In this document: piece by piece, positions 1 to 8,501 of the stretch
Numbering within the stretch: position 1 is the stretch's first letter
Layout: each line of letters starts with the position of its first letter
Assembly: GCA_029261995.1 (NCBI GenBank)
Contig: JAJDAF010000016.1
Span: 1-64,000 of the forward strand
DNA length: 64,000 nucleotides
DNA from: Candidatus Zhuqueibacterota bacterium
GTDB taxonomy: Bacteria > Zhuqueibacterota > Zhuqueibacteria > Oceanimicrobiales > Oceanimicrobiaceae
Direction of reading: 5' to 3'
The notes under the pieces: generated by a model
Database searches by the model: none
What the model was told of the DNA's origin: nothing
What the model saw: only the letters and a program-made list of their open reading frames with translations
Program-made: the position numbers and the translations under genes

Positions 1-2
1 CA

Positions 3-20
3 GGATGTCCCCCAAAATTT
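3..20 (+). repeat. Left terminal inverted repeat of the IS
   Basis: Begins GGATGTCCCCCA; the first 12 bases match the right end (1417-1428) perfectly in inverted orientation, then the match decays. This would be the transposase binding and cleavage end. Confidence 0.85.
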
Positions 21-97
21 GCTTGGACACCACAATATAATCAATTAATAATTTAGGAGTTACGTATTACAGAATTCGTGTAAATTGCTTGCAAAAA

Positions 98-157
98 AGG
101 CTCCAACCTTATACATTAATTTTATCAGGATTAACTTTTCAGATAAGGATGGAGCCT
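98..157 (+). promoter_or_regulatory. Hairpin that buries the transposase ribosome binding site
   Basis: Bases 98-111 and 144-157 form an inverted repeat with 13 of 14 positions complementary. The right arm contains the ribosome binding site (AAGGATGGAG) and ends one base before the transposase ATG at 159. A weak promoter-like pair (TTGCTT at 85-90, TATACA at 110-115) would start transcripts after the left arm, so only read-through RNA from outside could fold. That is the known IS10/IS4-type protection against outside transcription; applying it here is inference. Confidence 0.65.
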
Positions 158-158
158 C

Positions 159-1412
159 ATGGAACTTGCAGAATTATCGACAAAGATACAAATAAAATTG
201 CATCACTTTTCTAAACGGCTTTGCTTGGGTTTCAATCGTCCTGACAGGAAGTTTCTCTACCAGATGCTCTTTGGGATATTAAAGGGCGGAGAAGTACAAC
301 TCAATAGCATCGCGCGGCATCTTCAAGATGGCCTGAGTTTAAAAAAGAGCACGGAGCGTTTAGGGAGACATCTTGGGGTTGAAGGGATGTGGCGTCGAAT
401 ATCGGATTCGATGTTAGAGACACAGCGCTATTATCTCAGGCAATGTAAATATATGGTAATCGACCTTTCGGACATTCAGAAGCGCTATGCGGAGCAGATG
501 TCGGGTCTCGGTTTGGTTTGGGATGGTAGTGAGCAGAAAAAGGGGCCGGGTTATTGGTTATGTAATGTGACTGGCGTTGACGAATCGGGCAGTACGATTG
601 TGCCTGCGTATTCAGAGTTGTATAGTCTTGTTGAGGAATCCAGCAGCGAGAACCAAAAGATATTAGATGCGATCGGGTGTGTTTCAAGAGTGGTTGGTGG
701 CGAGAAGATCTGGGTTGATGATCGGGGTGGCGACAGGCGGGGCATTATGGAACCGTTACTGCAAGATAATCAACAGTTTATTATTCGTCAGGTTGGCAAT
801 AGAGATTTAGTTTACGAAGGCGAGCGTCGGCCTTTAAAGGAGATAAGCCGTAAGGTTAAATTATCTCAGAGTTACACGGTGGCCAAAACCAAAAAGAATA
901 AAAAGGTTCAAGAAACGTATGATTGTGGTGTTGTGCCAGTGAGGTTGCCGGGAAGCAAAAAGATGTTATGGTTAGTCGTTCTAAAAGAACGAAAGAAAGG
1001 ATATTGTTGGCTTCTTTGCCATCTGAACTGTACTCAGAGGAAGGTCGTGATTAAGACCGCCTTTGTGGGCTATGGTCATCGTTGGAAAATTGAAGAAGTT
1101 CATCGTCAAATCAAAAGTGACTATGATTTGGAGGGGATTTGCTTACAACGCTATGAAGCACTCAAGAGTATGAATGCGTTGTTGTGGGCTGCGGTATCGT
1201 TCCTTTACACCCGATTAGAAAATCTTTGTTTGGAGATTATTTTCCATCCGAAATTAGCTTTGGTGAATCGAAAAAAAATGTCTGATATGCTTCGGTTTAT
1301 CTTCTATAAGTTGGCCTTTGCTGTCAAAAAATTGCTTGCTCTTTCAAAAGTCTATGACAGCAACACGTTCTCTTCTTTAATGAAAAAACAATTGTGTTTG
1401 GCTCTTGTGTGA
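159..1412 (+). CDS. IS4-family transposase (DDE)
   Basis: This 417-residue protein catalyses strand transfer for the surrounding insertion sequence. The RNase H-like DDE core is visible: first Asp in VIDLSD (D102 or D105), second Asp in WVDDRGGDR (D187/D188), and the IS4 signature Y-x2-R-x3-E-x6-K fits exactly at Y305, R308, E312 and K319, supplying the catalytic Glu. The N-terminal 100 residues are basic and probably bind the ends. The frame is intact from ATG to a TGA 14 bp before the right end, so the element may still be active. Translation is probably limited by the hairpin over its ribosome binding site. Confidence 0.92.
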   Translation: MELAELSTKIQIKLHHFSKRLCLGFNRPDRKFLYQMLFGILKGGEVQLNSIARHLQDGLSLKKSTERLGRHLGVEGMWRRISDSMLETQRYYLRQCKYMVIDLSDIQKRYAEQMSGLGLVWDGSEQKKGPGYWLCNVTGVDESGSTIVPAYSELYSLVEESSSENQKILDAIGCVSRVVGGEKIWVDDRGGDRRGIMEPLLQDNQQFIIRQVGNRDLVYEGERRPLKEISRKVKLSQSYTVAKTKKNKKVQETYDCGVVPVRLPGSKKMLWLVVLKERKKGYCWLLCHLNCTQRKVVIKTAFVGYGHRWKIEEVHRQIKSDYDLEGICLQRYEALKSMNALLWAAVSFLYTRLENLCLEIIFHPKLALVNRKKMSDMLRFIFYKLAFAVKKLLALSKVYDSNTFSSLMKKQLCLALV

Positions 1413-1428
1413 AAAATGGGGGACATCC
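1411..1428 (+). repeat. Right terminal inverted repeat of the IS
   Basis: Ends TGGGGGACATCC at 1417-1428, the exact reverse complement of the left end at 3-14. It overlaps the last bases of the transposase gene. Confidence 0.85.
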
Positions 1429-1447
1429 AGACGCTTACCATTTAATA

Positions 1448-1476
1448 TTGACATTGAATGTTATTTTTCTTATACT
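1448..1476 (+). promoter_or_regulatory. Sigma-70-type promoter of the HU gene
   Basis: TTGACA at 1448-1453, a 17-bp spacer and TATACT at 1471-1476. It sits just outside the right end of the insertion sequence, so the IS replaced whatever lay upstream of -35 without touching the core promoter. Confidence 0.8.
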
Positions 1477-1514
1477 AGCCAGCTTTGGAAATTCATAATC
1501 CGGGAGGGATTACC

Positions 1515-1805
1515 GTGACAAAAGGGGACATCATTAACATCGTCGCAGAAGGCACAGGGCTCACCAAGATGGAAACCTCAGCCGTCGTAGATGGCTTCCT
1601 GGCCACGGTAGGTTACGCACTCCAAACTGGTGATTCGGTTACGATTCGGGGGTTCGGCAGCTTCAGGACGGTAAAGCGCAATGAGCGTGTTTCCAGAAAT
1701 CCGAAGACAGGCAAAGTGATGCACGTGCCGGAGCGAACCTCGCCAGTATTCAAGGCATCATCTGATCTGAAACGTCTGGTCAATAACAATGTCAGTTTTG
1801 AATAA
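1515..1805 (+). CDS. HU/IHF-family DNA-binding protein
   Basis: A 96-residue histone-like protein that bends and compacts DNA as a dimer. The family landmarks are present: helical N-terminus (TKGDIINIVAEGTGL), the GFGSF turn, and the beta-arm signature RNPKTGKVMHVPER, followed by a C-terminal helix. The GTG at 1515 is chosen as start because GGGAGG lies 7 bp upstream and the protein then begins exactly where HU proteins do; an in-frame upstream start would add ten residues. It is the first gene after a strong promoter and is followed 26 bp later by the COX24-domain peptide. A second HU-like gene lies at 15878-16198. Confidence 0.9.
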   Translation: MTKGDIINIVAEGTGLTKMETSAVVDGFLATVGYALQTGDSVTIRGFGSFRTVKRNERVSRNPKTGKVMHVPERTSPVFKASSDLKRLVNNNVSFE

Positions 1806-1831
1806 ATACTTAACAAGTGGAGGTAAAGCCT

Positions 1832-1927
1832 TTGCCTAGCGGTAAGAAAAGGAAGCGTCACAAGATAGCCACACATAAGCGCAAGAAACGGCTCAGAAAG
1901 AACCGACACAAAAAGAAAGTTCGCTAG
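1832..1927 (+). CDS. AURKAIP1/COX24-domain small basic protein
   Basis: A 31-residue peptide of which about 20 residues are Lys, Arg or His, starting LPSGKKRKRHKIATHKRKKR. It matches what I recall of the very short COX24_C/AURKAIP1 domain proteins of Bacteroidota and relatives, which are related to the C-terminus of mitochondrial ribosomal protein mS38 and are thought to bind the small ribosomal subunit. The start is TTG at 1832 with GGAGGT 7 bp upstream. It shares the HU promoter and is followed directly by an intrinsic terminator, giving a two-gene unit. Family identity is from the motif; the ribosomal role is inference. Confidence 0.8.
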   Translation: MPSGKKRKRHKIATHKRKKRLRKNRHKKKVR

Positions 1928-1947
1928 AGACTTCGCAAGTCTAAGAG

Positions 1948-1991
1948 GGATAGAACGATGGCGACCATATAAGTTCTATCCTTTTGTTTTT
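1948..1991 (+). terminator. Intrinsic terminator after the HU/COX24 unit
   Basis: GGATAGAAC at 1948-1956 pairs with GTTCTATCC at 1973-1981; an inner ATGG/CCAT pair extends the stem. It is followed by a T-rich run (TTTTGTTTT). Confidence 0.8.
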
Positions 1992-2028
1992 ATTCTGTCA
2001 ACCCTACCAGTACGGGGAGCTTCGGCCT

Positions 2029-3267
2029 GTGTCACCCTCACAGCTTGAATTTGATGACATACTGCAAGACGGAGCGGCGTATGTCACCGTTTCCCGCCTG
2101 ACTCGTGATGTCAAGGCGTTGCTGGAATCCGCGTTTCCTGGCGTTTGCGTGCAGGGAGAGATCTCCAATTTCATCCATCATTCAAGCGGGCACATGTATT
2201 TTTCGCTCAAGGATGAACGCGCGCAGATCCCTTGCGTCATGTGGCGAAACAACAATCAGAATTTGTTCTTTGCACCGACCGACGGTATGAAAGTACAGGC
2301 CAGAGGTCGTTTGAGTCTGTACGAGAAGCGAGGCGCCTACCAACTTGATATCTGGCAGTTGCAGCATGCCGGCCTTGGCGACTTGCAGCTTGCTTTCGAA
2401 CGGTTGAAAAAACGGTTGCACGATGAGGGCCTGTTCGCAGCCGAAATCAAACATGACTTGCCAGATTATCCCGAGCGTATCGGGCTGGTCACATCGGCTA
2501 GTGGCGCCGCGCTGCACGACATCGTCAATGTGCTGCGTCGCAGAGCTCCGAATGTCGATGTTATTCTGAACGCCGTCAGGGTGCAGGGCACGGGAGCGGC
2601 CAACGAGATTGCCACCGCCATCGATGAATTCAACGAGTTTGGAGACGTCGATGTTCTGATCGTGGGACGTGGCGGCGGTTCTCTGGAAGATCTTTGGCCA
2701 TTCAACGAGGAAGTTGTCGCCCGTGCCGTCTTCCAGTCTTCAATCCCAATCATTTCCGCGGTCGGACACGAGATCGATTTCAGTATCTGCGATTTTGTGG
2801 CTGACTTACGAGCAGCGACGCCCTCAGCGGCGGCAGAATTAGCCGTGGCTGACCGCTCGGAGTTAAAGGGCCAGGTTGGCTACCGGCGTGAAGCGTTGAT
2901 TGGCGGGATGCAGGCGAGGCTGCGTCAGCAATTTGACCGGCTTCGGGTTTTCAGGCAAAGCTACGCGTTTGGCCGGCCAAAAGATCAGGTCCACCAGTTG
3001 TGGCAGCGCCTCGATGAACTCCAGCGCCGTATGCAGCAATCACTCCGTCACAGACTCCAGCACGACAGTGAACAATTCACCGGACTGTCCCAAAGGCTCT
3101 CTCTGCTGACGCATGAAAACGTTTTGAAGCGCGGCTACACCCTGTGCACCAGCGGTGACGGGGTTCCGGTGACAGACTCGAATCAGCTCGAAATTAGCCA
3201 GCCCGTGAATCTCCGATTTCATATTGGTTCCGCCGTTGCAGCGGTGCAAAAAATTCAGAACTCTTGA
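2029..3267 (+). CDS. xseA: Exodeoxyribonuclease VII large subunit
   Basis: About 412 residues; degrades single-stranded DNA from either end to short oligonucleotides, in complex with several XseB subunits. The N-terminal OB-fold (VTVSRLTRDVKALLESAFPGVCVQGEISN) is followed by the catalytic core with the conserved stretch VLIVGRGGGSLEDLWPFNEE and SAVGHEIDFSICDFVADLRAATPSAAAE quoted in part, and then a coiled-coil region rich in Arg and Gln. The GTG at 2029 has GGGGAGC about 10 bp upstream; an in-frame TTG at 1984 lies in the terminator T-run and is less likely. It is followed 19 bp later by xseB, the normal arrangement. Confidence 0.93.
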   Translation: MSPSQLEFDDILQDGAAYVTVSRLTRDVKALLESAFPGVCVQGEISNFIHHSSGHMYFSLKDERAQIPCVMWRNNNQNLFFAPTDGMKVQARGRLSLYEKRGAYQLDIWQLQHAGLGDLQLAFERLKKRLHDEGLFAAEIKHDLPDYPERIGLVTSASGAALHDIVNVLRRRAPNVDVILNAVRVQGTGAANEIATAIDEFNEFGDVDVLIVGRGGGSLEDLWPFNEEVVARAVFQSSIPIISAVGHEIDFSICDFVADLRAATPSAAAELAVADRSELKGQVGYRREALIGGMQARLRQQFDRLRVFRQSYAFGRPKDQVHQLWQRLDELQRRMQQSLRHRLQHDSEQFTGLSQRLSLLTHENVLKRGYTLCTSGDGVPVTDSNQLEISQPVNLRFHIGSAVAAVQKIQNS

Positions 3268-3286
3268 ATGCCAACCTTATTAACTC

Positions 3287-3505
3287 ATGGCGAAAAAAAC
3301 ATTCGAACAAGCAATGAGCCGTCTCGATGAGATTGTCGGCAAACTCGAGGATGGCTCGCTTTCTCTCGACCAGTCTTTGAAGCTGTTTGAAGAGGGCATG
3401 GAACTCAGTCGCTTTTGCGAAACAAAGCTGGAGGACGCAAACGGCCGGGTTCAGCGGCTCGTGAAAGACGGAGAGGAATTCAAACTCGAATCGGAGAGAG
3501 AATAG
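3287..3505 (+). CDS. xseB: Exodeoxyribonuclease VII small subunit
   Basis: A 72-residue helical protein with the family signature FEQAMSRLDEIVGKLEDG followed by LSLDQSLKLFEEGMEL. Several copies bind along the coiled coil of XseA and are needed for nuclease activity. The length is typical. It lies between xseA and nadK with short gaps, so it is probably co-transcribed with both. Confidence 0.95.
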   Translation: MAKKTFEQAMSRLDEIVGKLEDGSLSLDQSLKLFEEGMELSRFCETKLEDANGRVQRLVKDGEEFKLESERE

Positions 3506-3518
3506 CGGTCTCGCTGCT

Positions 3519-4406
3519 ATGAAGATTGCAATCACCGCGAATTGCGACAAACAGGAGGTGCGGCAACTGCTGCCAGAAGTTTTGCAGTGGTTGAAATCGC
3601 ATGGCGTTGGCGCCTACGTAGAGATAGAAGTGGCGGAGCAGCTCAATCTTGGGCCGCAGGAATTTCCGCGGCTACACCCGCAAGACTTCAGCGAGCATGT
3701 TGCAATGGTTATTTCTTTCGGCGGGGATGGCACGATTCTGTCCATTGCCCGGAAGATTGAAGCCGCGGAGATCCCCATTCTGGGTGTCAAGCTCGGAGGC
3801 ATGGGCTTTCTCGCGGAGTTGACGCCAGATGAGCTTTTCACGTCCCTGCCCGAGATTTTGAGCGGGCGTTTTCAGGTAGTGGAGCGCATGGTTCTGGCAG
3901 CAAAGATCGACGGCGAGCCGGGACCCAAGTCCTTTGCATTGAATGACTTCGTCATTGAAAAGGGCGCCAGCTCACGATTGATCCGAGTTAAAACCTACAT
4001 CGACGATGAGTTTCTGAATGCCTACATCAGCGATGGCCTAATCATTTCAACACCAACCGGCTCGACTGCCTACTCGCTCGCCGCCGGCGGTCCAATTCTG
4101 CTGCCTTCGATGCAGGCCGTCATTATTAATCCCATCTGTCCTCACAGTCTGGGAGCACGGCCGGTTGTGGTTCCCGGAGACCGCAGAATTAAAGTCACGG
4201 TTGAGTCGGAAGGACATGCGGTCTACCTGAGTGGTGACGGTCAGGTAGCGCAGGAATTGCTACCTGGCAAAGCCGTCACTATTGAGAAGGCAGCGCATGC
4301 TGTGCGACTGGTGTCCTATCGCCATCGGAGTTTTTACGACGTTCTGCGCGCCAAGCTGAACTGGGGGGGTGACATTCGGCAAAATTCGCAAACAGAAACA
4401 GACTGA
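3519..4406 (+). CDS. nadK: NAD kinase
   Basis: A 295-residue ATP-NAD kinase that makes NADP. The catalytic GGDGT motif is at residues 68-72 (SFGGDGTILS), followed by the substrate-binding NDFVIEKG and the conserved TPTGSTAYSLAAGGP near residue 180. Length matches bacterial NadK. It starts at ATG 3519, 13 bp after xseB, and its end precedes the preferred mutS start by 34 bp. Confidence 0.95.
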   Translation: MKIAITANCDKQEVRQLLPEVLQWLKSHGVGAYVEIEVAEQLNLGPQEFPRLHPQDFSEHVAMVISFGGDGTILSIARKIEAAEIPILGVKLGGMGFLAELTPDELFTSLPEILSGRFQVVERMVLAAKIDGEPGPKSFALNDFVIEKGASSRLIRVKTYIDDEFLNAYISDGLIISTPTGSTAYSLAAGGPILLPSMQAVIINPICPHSLGARPVVVPGDRRIKVTVESEGHAVYLSGDGQVAQELLPGKAVTIEKAAHAVRLVSYRHRSFYDVLRAKLNWGGDIRQNSQTETD

Positions 4407-4440
4407 AGCTGCTACGAAATCGAGACCGAAAGCGGAATTA

Positions 4441-7059
4441 ATGGCCAAAGGCGAAAAACTCACCCCGATGATGGAGCAGTACCTGGCGATCAAAGAGAAG
4501 CACCAGGACGCAGTGCTGTTCTTTCGAATGGGGGATTTCTACGAGATGTTCTTCGACGACGCCAAAGTCGCGTCCGAAGTGCTTGGGCTGACCCTTACTT
4601 CTCGTGGCGGCAGCAAGCCGAACAGGATTCCGCTTGCCGGTTTTCCATACCATAGCTTGGACACCTACCTCGGCAAGATGGTCAAAGCCGGCCACCGTGT
4701 CGCGATTTGCGAGCAGCTTGAAGATCCGAAGAAGGCGAAGACGGTCGTCAAGCGAGATGTGACTGAGGTTGTCAGCCCGGGTACCGTGGTCACGGACGAT
4801 TTGCTCGACAGCAAACGCAACAACTATCTCGCGTGCATTTACATTCAGCGTGAGACTTGCGGCCTTGCTCTAGTCGATATTTCGACGGGTGAATTTACTG
4901 TCGATGAATTGCCCTTGCCACTGGCTGCAGAAGAGCTGAAAAAGATCGGCCCGTCTGAACTTTTAGTTTCTGATGAGCAATCCAGGATCGTGCAGGACAC
5001 CATTGTCGGCTATGAGAACACGTTTCTCACCAGCCGGGAAGATTGGATTTTCGCCCGGGACTATGCCTACGAAACTCTTCTTACCCATTTTGACACCCTT
5101 TCTCTGAAGGGCTTCGGCTGCGAAGATCTGAATGCTGGCATCTGCGCTTCAGGAGCCATTCTGCATTTCCTGAAGGAAGTTCAGAAATATCAGCTTGTCC
5201 ACATCAACACCCTTCAGCGCCAGTCGCGGTCCGAATTTGTCGGCATTGACAGCGATACATTGCGTAATCTCGAACTGCTGAAATCCATGCGCGGCGGCAG
5301 CGCTCAAGGCACGCTCATCTCTGTGGTCGATAAGACCAAAACCCCGATGGGTGGCCGTCGGCTGGTGCAATGGTTGCTGAAACCGCTGGCCGAAGTGGTG
5401 CAAATTCGGCGCAGGCACGATGCCGTTGAAGAATTGCACAAGTCCGGAAATGTGCTTCCTGAATTACGTGAGGCCTTGGGCCAGATTGGAGATCTAGAGC
5501 GGATTGTGTCAAAAGTCGTCACCAATCGTGCATCTGCCCGCGATCTCATCGCACTCAAACGTTCCCTCAAAATCATTCCGGAAGTGGCAGACACGATAAG
5601 GCGATTTCAGTCTGACGTTCTGCGGGAAACAGGGTCGCAGTTCGACTTTCTCGAACCTCTGGTTGATGAAATCGACAAAGCTATCGTTGATGAGCCGCCG
5701 CTGGCTGTGACTGAGGGCGGCCTTATCAAACGCGGATATCACGCGGAACTCGACGAACTACGCGACATCTCATTCTCCGGCAAGGACTGGATTGCCCGCT
5801 TGCAAGCCGATGAACGCCAGAGCACAGGGGTTTCATCTCTTAAGGTCAGTTATAACAAGGTGTTTGGGTACTACATTGAAGTCACCAAATCCAATCTCTC
5901 GAGGGTCCCTGAGCACTACATTCGCAAGCAAACGCTGGTCAATGCCGAGCGTTTTATTACGCCGGATTTAAAAGCATACGAAGAAAAGGTGCTGGACGCG
6001 GAAGAGAAAATCGTCTCGATTGAGTATGATCTCTTCGACAGTATCCGCCGGATGGCTGGCGATGAATCAAAATCCATCCAGGAGAACTCCCGGCTGCTGA
6101 GCACCATCGATTGCCTGGCAGGGTTCGCTCAACTGGCCATCGAAAACCGCTACCGCCGGCCGGAAATACATGACGGCACACAGGTTGAGATACGGGATGG
6201 CCGCCATCCGGTGGTGGAGAAGCTGTTGCCGTACGGCGAATCATTCATTCCCAACGACACGGTTATCAATAGCAAGAAAGAGCAAATTCATATCCTCACC
6301 GGCCCGAACATGGCTGGCAAATCGACATTTCTGCGTCAAGTTGGTTTGATTGTTTTGCTGGCGCAGGCGGGTAGTTTCGTGCCTGTGAAGAAGGCGTCAA
6401 TCGGCATCGTTGACAAAATATTTACCCGTGTCGGGGCATCTGACAATCTAGCGGGCGGCGAGAGCACCTTTCTGGTGGAGATGAATGAGACGGCCAATAT
6501 TCTAAACAACGCAACGGCAAAAAGCCTGATTCTGCTTGATGAAATCGGCCGCGGCACAAGCACATTTGATGGATTGTCAATTGCCTGGTCCGTGGCGGAA
6601 TACCTTCACAACAACAGCAATGTCGCTGCAAAGTGCATTTTCGCGACACACTATCACGAGCTAACTGAGCTTGCCCTGCTGCTGCCACGGGTACGAAACT
6701 ACAATGTCGTTGTGAAAGAGTCTGGTGAGAAAATTGTTTTCCTGAGAAAAATTGCAGCCGGTGGCTGCGACCACAGCTACGGCATCCAGGTAGCCAAGCT
6801 TGCCGGTCTTCCCGATGGCGTAATCAGGCGGGCGAGGGAGATTTTGCAAAACCTGGAGGCAGATGAGTTGACCCCGAACCATTTGCCGAAACTCGCTGCC
6901 AGGCACCAGGGAAAACAAGAGGATAGCCGTCAAATGAACATTTTTTCTACACAGGAACAAAAGCTGCGCGACGAGGTTGAAGCGATCAATCTCGATGAGA
7001 TGACACCCTTGCAGGCGCTTATCAAGCTCAACGATTTGAAGAAAGTGACAGAGGGGTAG
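4441..7059 (+). CDS. mutS: DNA mismatch repair protein MutS
   Basis: About 872 residues. MutS binds mismatches and small loops as a clamp and recruits MutL. Visible features: mismatch-reading loop FFRMGDFYEMF in domain I, lever and clamp domains in the middle, Walker A GPNMAGKSTFLRQ, Walker B LILLDEIGRGTSTFDG and the ATHYHELTE segment of the C-terminal ATPase. The ATG at 4441 (MAKGEKLTPMMEQYL) matches the usual MutS N-terminus; an in-frame GTG at 4369, overlapping nadK and preceded by a G run, would add 24 residues and cannot be excluded. It is the last gene of the xseA-xseB-nadK-mutS cluster. Confidence 0.95.
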   Translation: MAKGEKLTPMMEQYLAIKEKHQDAVLFFRMGDFYEMFFDDAKVASEVLGLTLTSRGGSKPNRIPLAGFPYHSLDTYLGKMVKAGHRVAICEQLEDPKKAKTVVKRDVTEVVSPGTVVTDDLLDSKRNNYLACIYIQRETCGLALVDISTGEFTVDELPLPLAAEELKKIGPSELLVSDEQSRIVQDTIVGYENTFLTSREDWIFARDYAYETLLTHFDTLSLKGFGCEDLNAGICASGAILHFLKEVQKYQLVHINTLQRQSRSEFVGIDSDTLRNLELLKSMRGGSAQGTLISVVDKTKTPMGGRRLVQWLLKPLAEVVQIRRRHDAVEELHKSGNVLPELREALGQIGDLERIVSKVVTNRASARDLIALKRSLKIIPEVADTIRRFQSDVLRETGSQFDFLEPLVDEIDKAIVDEPPLAVTEGGLIKRGYHAELDELRDISFSGKDWIARLQADERQSTGVSSLKVSYNKVFGYYIEVTKSNLSRVPEHYIRKQTLVNAERFITPDLKAYEEKVLDAEEKIVSIEYDLFDSIRRMAGDESKSIQENSRLLSTIDCLAGFAQLAIENRYRRPEIHDGTQVEIRDGRHPVVEKLLPYGESFIPNDTVINSKKEQIHILTGPNMAGKSTFLRQVGLIVLLAQAGSFVPVKKASIGIVDKIFTRVGASDNLAGGESTFLVEMNETANILNNATAKSLILLDEIGRGTSTFDGLSIAWSVAEYLHNNSNVAAKCIFATHYHELTELALLLPRVRNYNVVVKESGEKIVFLRKIAAGGCDHSYGIQVAKLAGLPDGVIRRAREILQNLEADELTPNHLPKLAARHQGKQEDSRQMNIFSTQEQKLRDEVEAINLDEMTPLQALIKLNDLKKVTEG

Positions 7060-7192
7060 TCAGCGAGGCAGTTGCTCGAATCATCATCAGAGGAATATCT
7101 GTTAATAACGATTGTGTTTAGAAATGTTAAACCTTAACTTCCGCCATCACATGTCCGCCCGGATGTTTACGCACCGTATGAGAGGCTGTTTC

Positions 7193-8272
7193 ATGAGCAG
7201 ATTTGCATCCATTGTCGCGATTGCCCTGACTTTTGTCGTGGGAAACAGTGCCGTAGAGGCTGGTGGTCTCACGGCAGCAAAGTATGCCGGCGAATTTCTA
7301 TCTCTCGGCGCTGGTGGACGTTCGCTGGGCATGGGTGGCGCTTATGTCGCCGTGTCCCGTGACGTGACCTCCGGCTACTGGAATCCGGCAGGGCTTGCTT
7401 TTGTTGAGTATCCGCAGTTTATGCTCATGCACTCGCGGCAGTTCAGTGGCGAAGTCAACTATGACTTCGGCAGTGCCGCCATGCCGATCGGCGACCGGAG
7501 CAGTCTCGGGTTCAGTATTATCCGGCTCGGTGTCGATGACATCCAGGAAACTGCCCTGAGGAATCCAGATGTCGGTCTCGGTGAAACTTATGTCGATGAC
7601 AACGGTCAGCTTGTGAGAAACACGCCGTTTGTCACCGATTTGTTTGGCAGCACGGACTACGCGTTCTATCTCACCTATTCAAAACGCACTGAAGGCAGCT
7701 TGGCCTTTGGTGGTAACATCAAGTTTATCAGCAGGTCAGTCGGGGATAATTCGGCCTGGGGCTTGGGGTTTGATCTCGGATTCGCTTTCAATCCCACCGG
7801 CAAGTGGGTTGTCGGCGTGAACCTTCAGGACATCACGACGACTCTCCTGGCATGGGATACTGGCAGAAGAGAGTTGATTCGACCGTCGGTGCGCGCTGGA
7901 CTGACCTATCCGATTCAGATGTCCGCGCTTGGCGGCCACATTCAGCCGGCCATGGATTTTACCTTCAGATTCGAAAACCGACGTGAATCATCGCTATTCA
8001 ACGTCGGCGCAACCAGCGTTGATGTCAATCTTGGCTGGGAGTACGCTTATCGGGACGCCGTCTCTGTGCGTCTCGGTTTTGCTGAGCTTGGCAACGATGG
8101 CGCCGCGCAGATGGATATCGGCCAGTTCAGTGCCGGGGTCGGATTCCACCTGCCGAAACTGGACATCGACTATGCCTTTCTTGGGCATGAGGACCTCGGA
8201 GCTACCCACCGGGTCTCCGCGAAGCTGACATTGCAGGAGCCAAAGTTTCGGCGCTCCAAACGTTCCAAATAG
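7193..8272 (+). CDS. PorV/PorQ-family outer-membrane protein
   Basis: A 359-residue beta-barrel protein of the PorV/PorQ type. A signal peptide (MSRFASIVAIALTFVVGNSAVEA) is followed by the diagnostic motif LGAGGRSLGMGGAYVAVSRD and SGYWNPAGLAF, then alternating amphipathic strands. In Bacteroidota PorV shuttles T9SS cargo from the translocon to the attachment complex; this window encodes T9SS-type cargo, which fits, but several paralogues normally exist and the exact role is unknown. The ATG at 7193 has AGAGG 7 bp upstream and begins the signal peptide; upstream in-frame starts would put 27 odd residues before it. Confidence 0.8.
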   Translation: MSRFASIVAIALTFVVGNSAVEAGGLTAAKYAGEFLSLGAGGRSLGMGGAYVAVSRDVTSGYWNPAGLAFVEYPQFMLMHSRQFSGEVNYDFGSAAMPIGDRSSLGFSIIRLGVDDIQETALRNPDVGLGETYVDDNGQLVRNTPFVTDLFGSTDYAFYLTYSKRTEGSLAFGGNIKFISRSVGDNSAWGLGFDLGFAFNPTGKWVVGVNLQDITTTLLAWDTGRRELIRPSVRAGLTYPIQMSALGGHIQPAMDFTFRFENRRESSLFNVGATSVDVNLGWEYAYRDAVSVRLGFAELGNDGAAQMDIGQFSAGVGFHLPKLDIDYAFLGHEDLGATHRVSAKLTLQEPKFRRSKRSK

Positions 8273-8282
8273 CGCATTCTAT

Positions 8283-8313
8283 CCACCTATCTGCCCGCTA
8301 CGCAGGTAGGTGG
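8283..8313 (+). terminator. Hairpin after the PorV-like gene
   Basis: CCACCTATCTGC at 8283-8294 pairs with GCAGGTAGGTGG at 8302-8313, 12 pairs including one wobble, with a 7-base loop. No T tract follows, so it may be a Rho-independent terminator of weak type or a processing hairpin. Confidence 0.5.
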
Positions 8314-8373
8314 GAGTCCCTCGAGACTACCCTCACCGCATCCCTTTCCCGACCAAAAAAGTTCAAAATTCGT

Positions 8374-8402
8374 TTGACAATGAAAAATTTATATTGTATA
8401 AT
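8374..8402 (+). promoter_or_regulatory. Sigma-70-type promoter upstream of yicC
   Basis: Perfect consensus: TTGACA at 8374-8379, 17-bp spacer, TATAAT at 8397-8402. The leader to yicC would be about 90 nt. It is the only clear promoter before a ten-gene collinear cluster. Confidence 0.85.
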
Positions 8403-8501
8403 GTAAGTTACTTGAATATTTTGACTTAATGCCGTTTCTTTCGTCAATTTTTTGGCGAAATTTTACGGTCAAACACCACCAACTGAATCGGATTTGAGAC
8501 G

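Larger units (their letters stand above)
3..1428 (+). mobile_element. IS4-family insertion sequence, complete
   Basis: A single transposase gene is bounded by terminal inverted repeats. The left end reads GGATGTCCCCCA at 3-14 and the right end carries its exact reverse complement at 1417-1428, with weaker similarity for a few more bases inward. The element is about 1.43 kb, normal for the IS4 family, and visibly more AT-rich than the flanking genes, which fits recent acquisition. Only two bases of left flank are in the window, so a target-site duplication cannot be tested. The right end lies 19 bp before the -35 box of the downstream HU gene. Confidence 0.9.
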
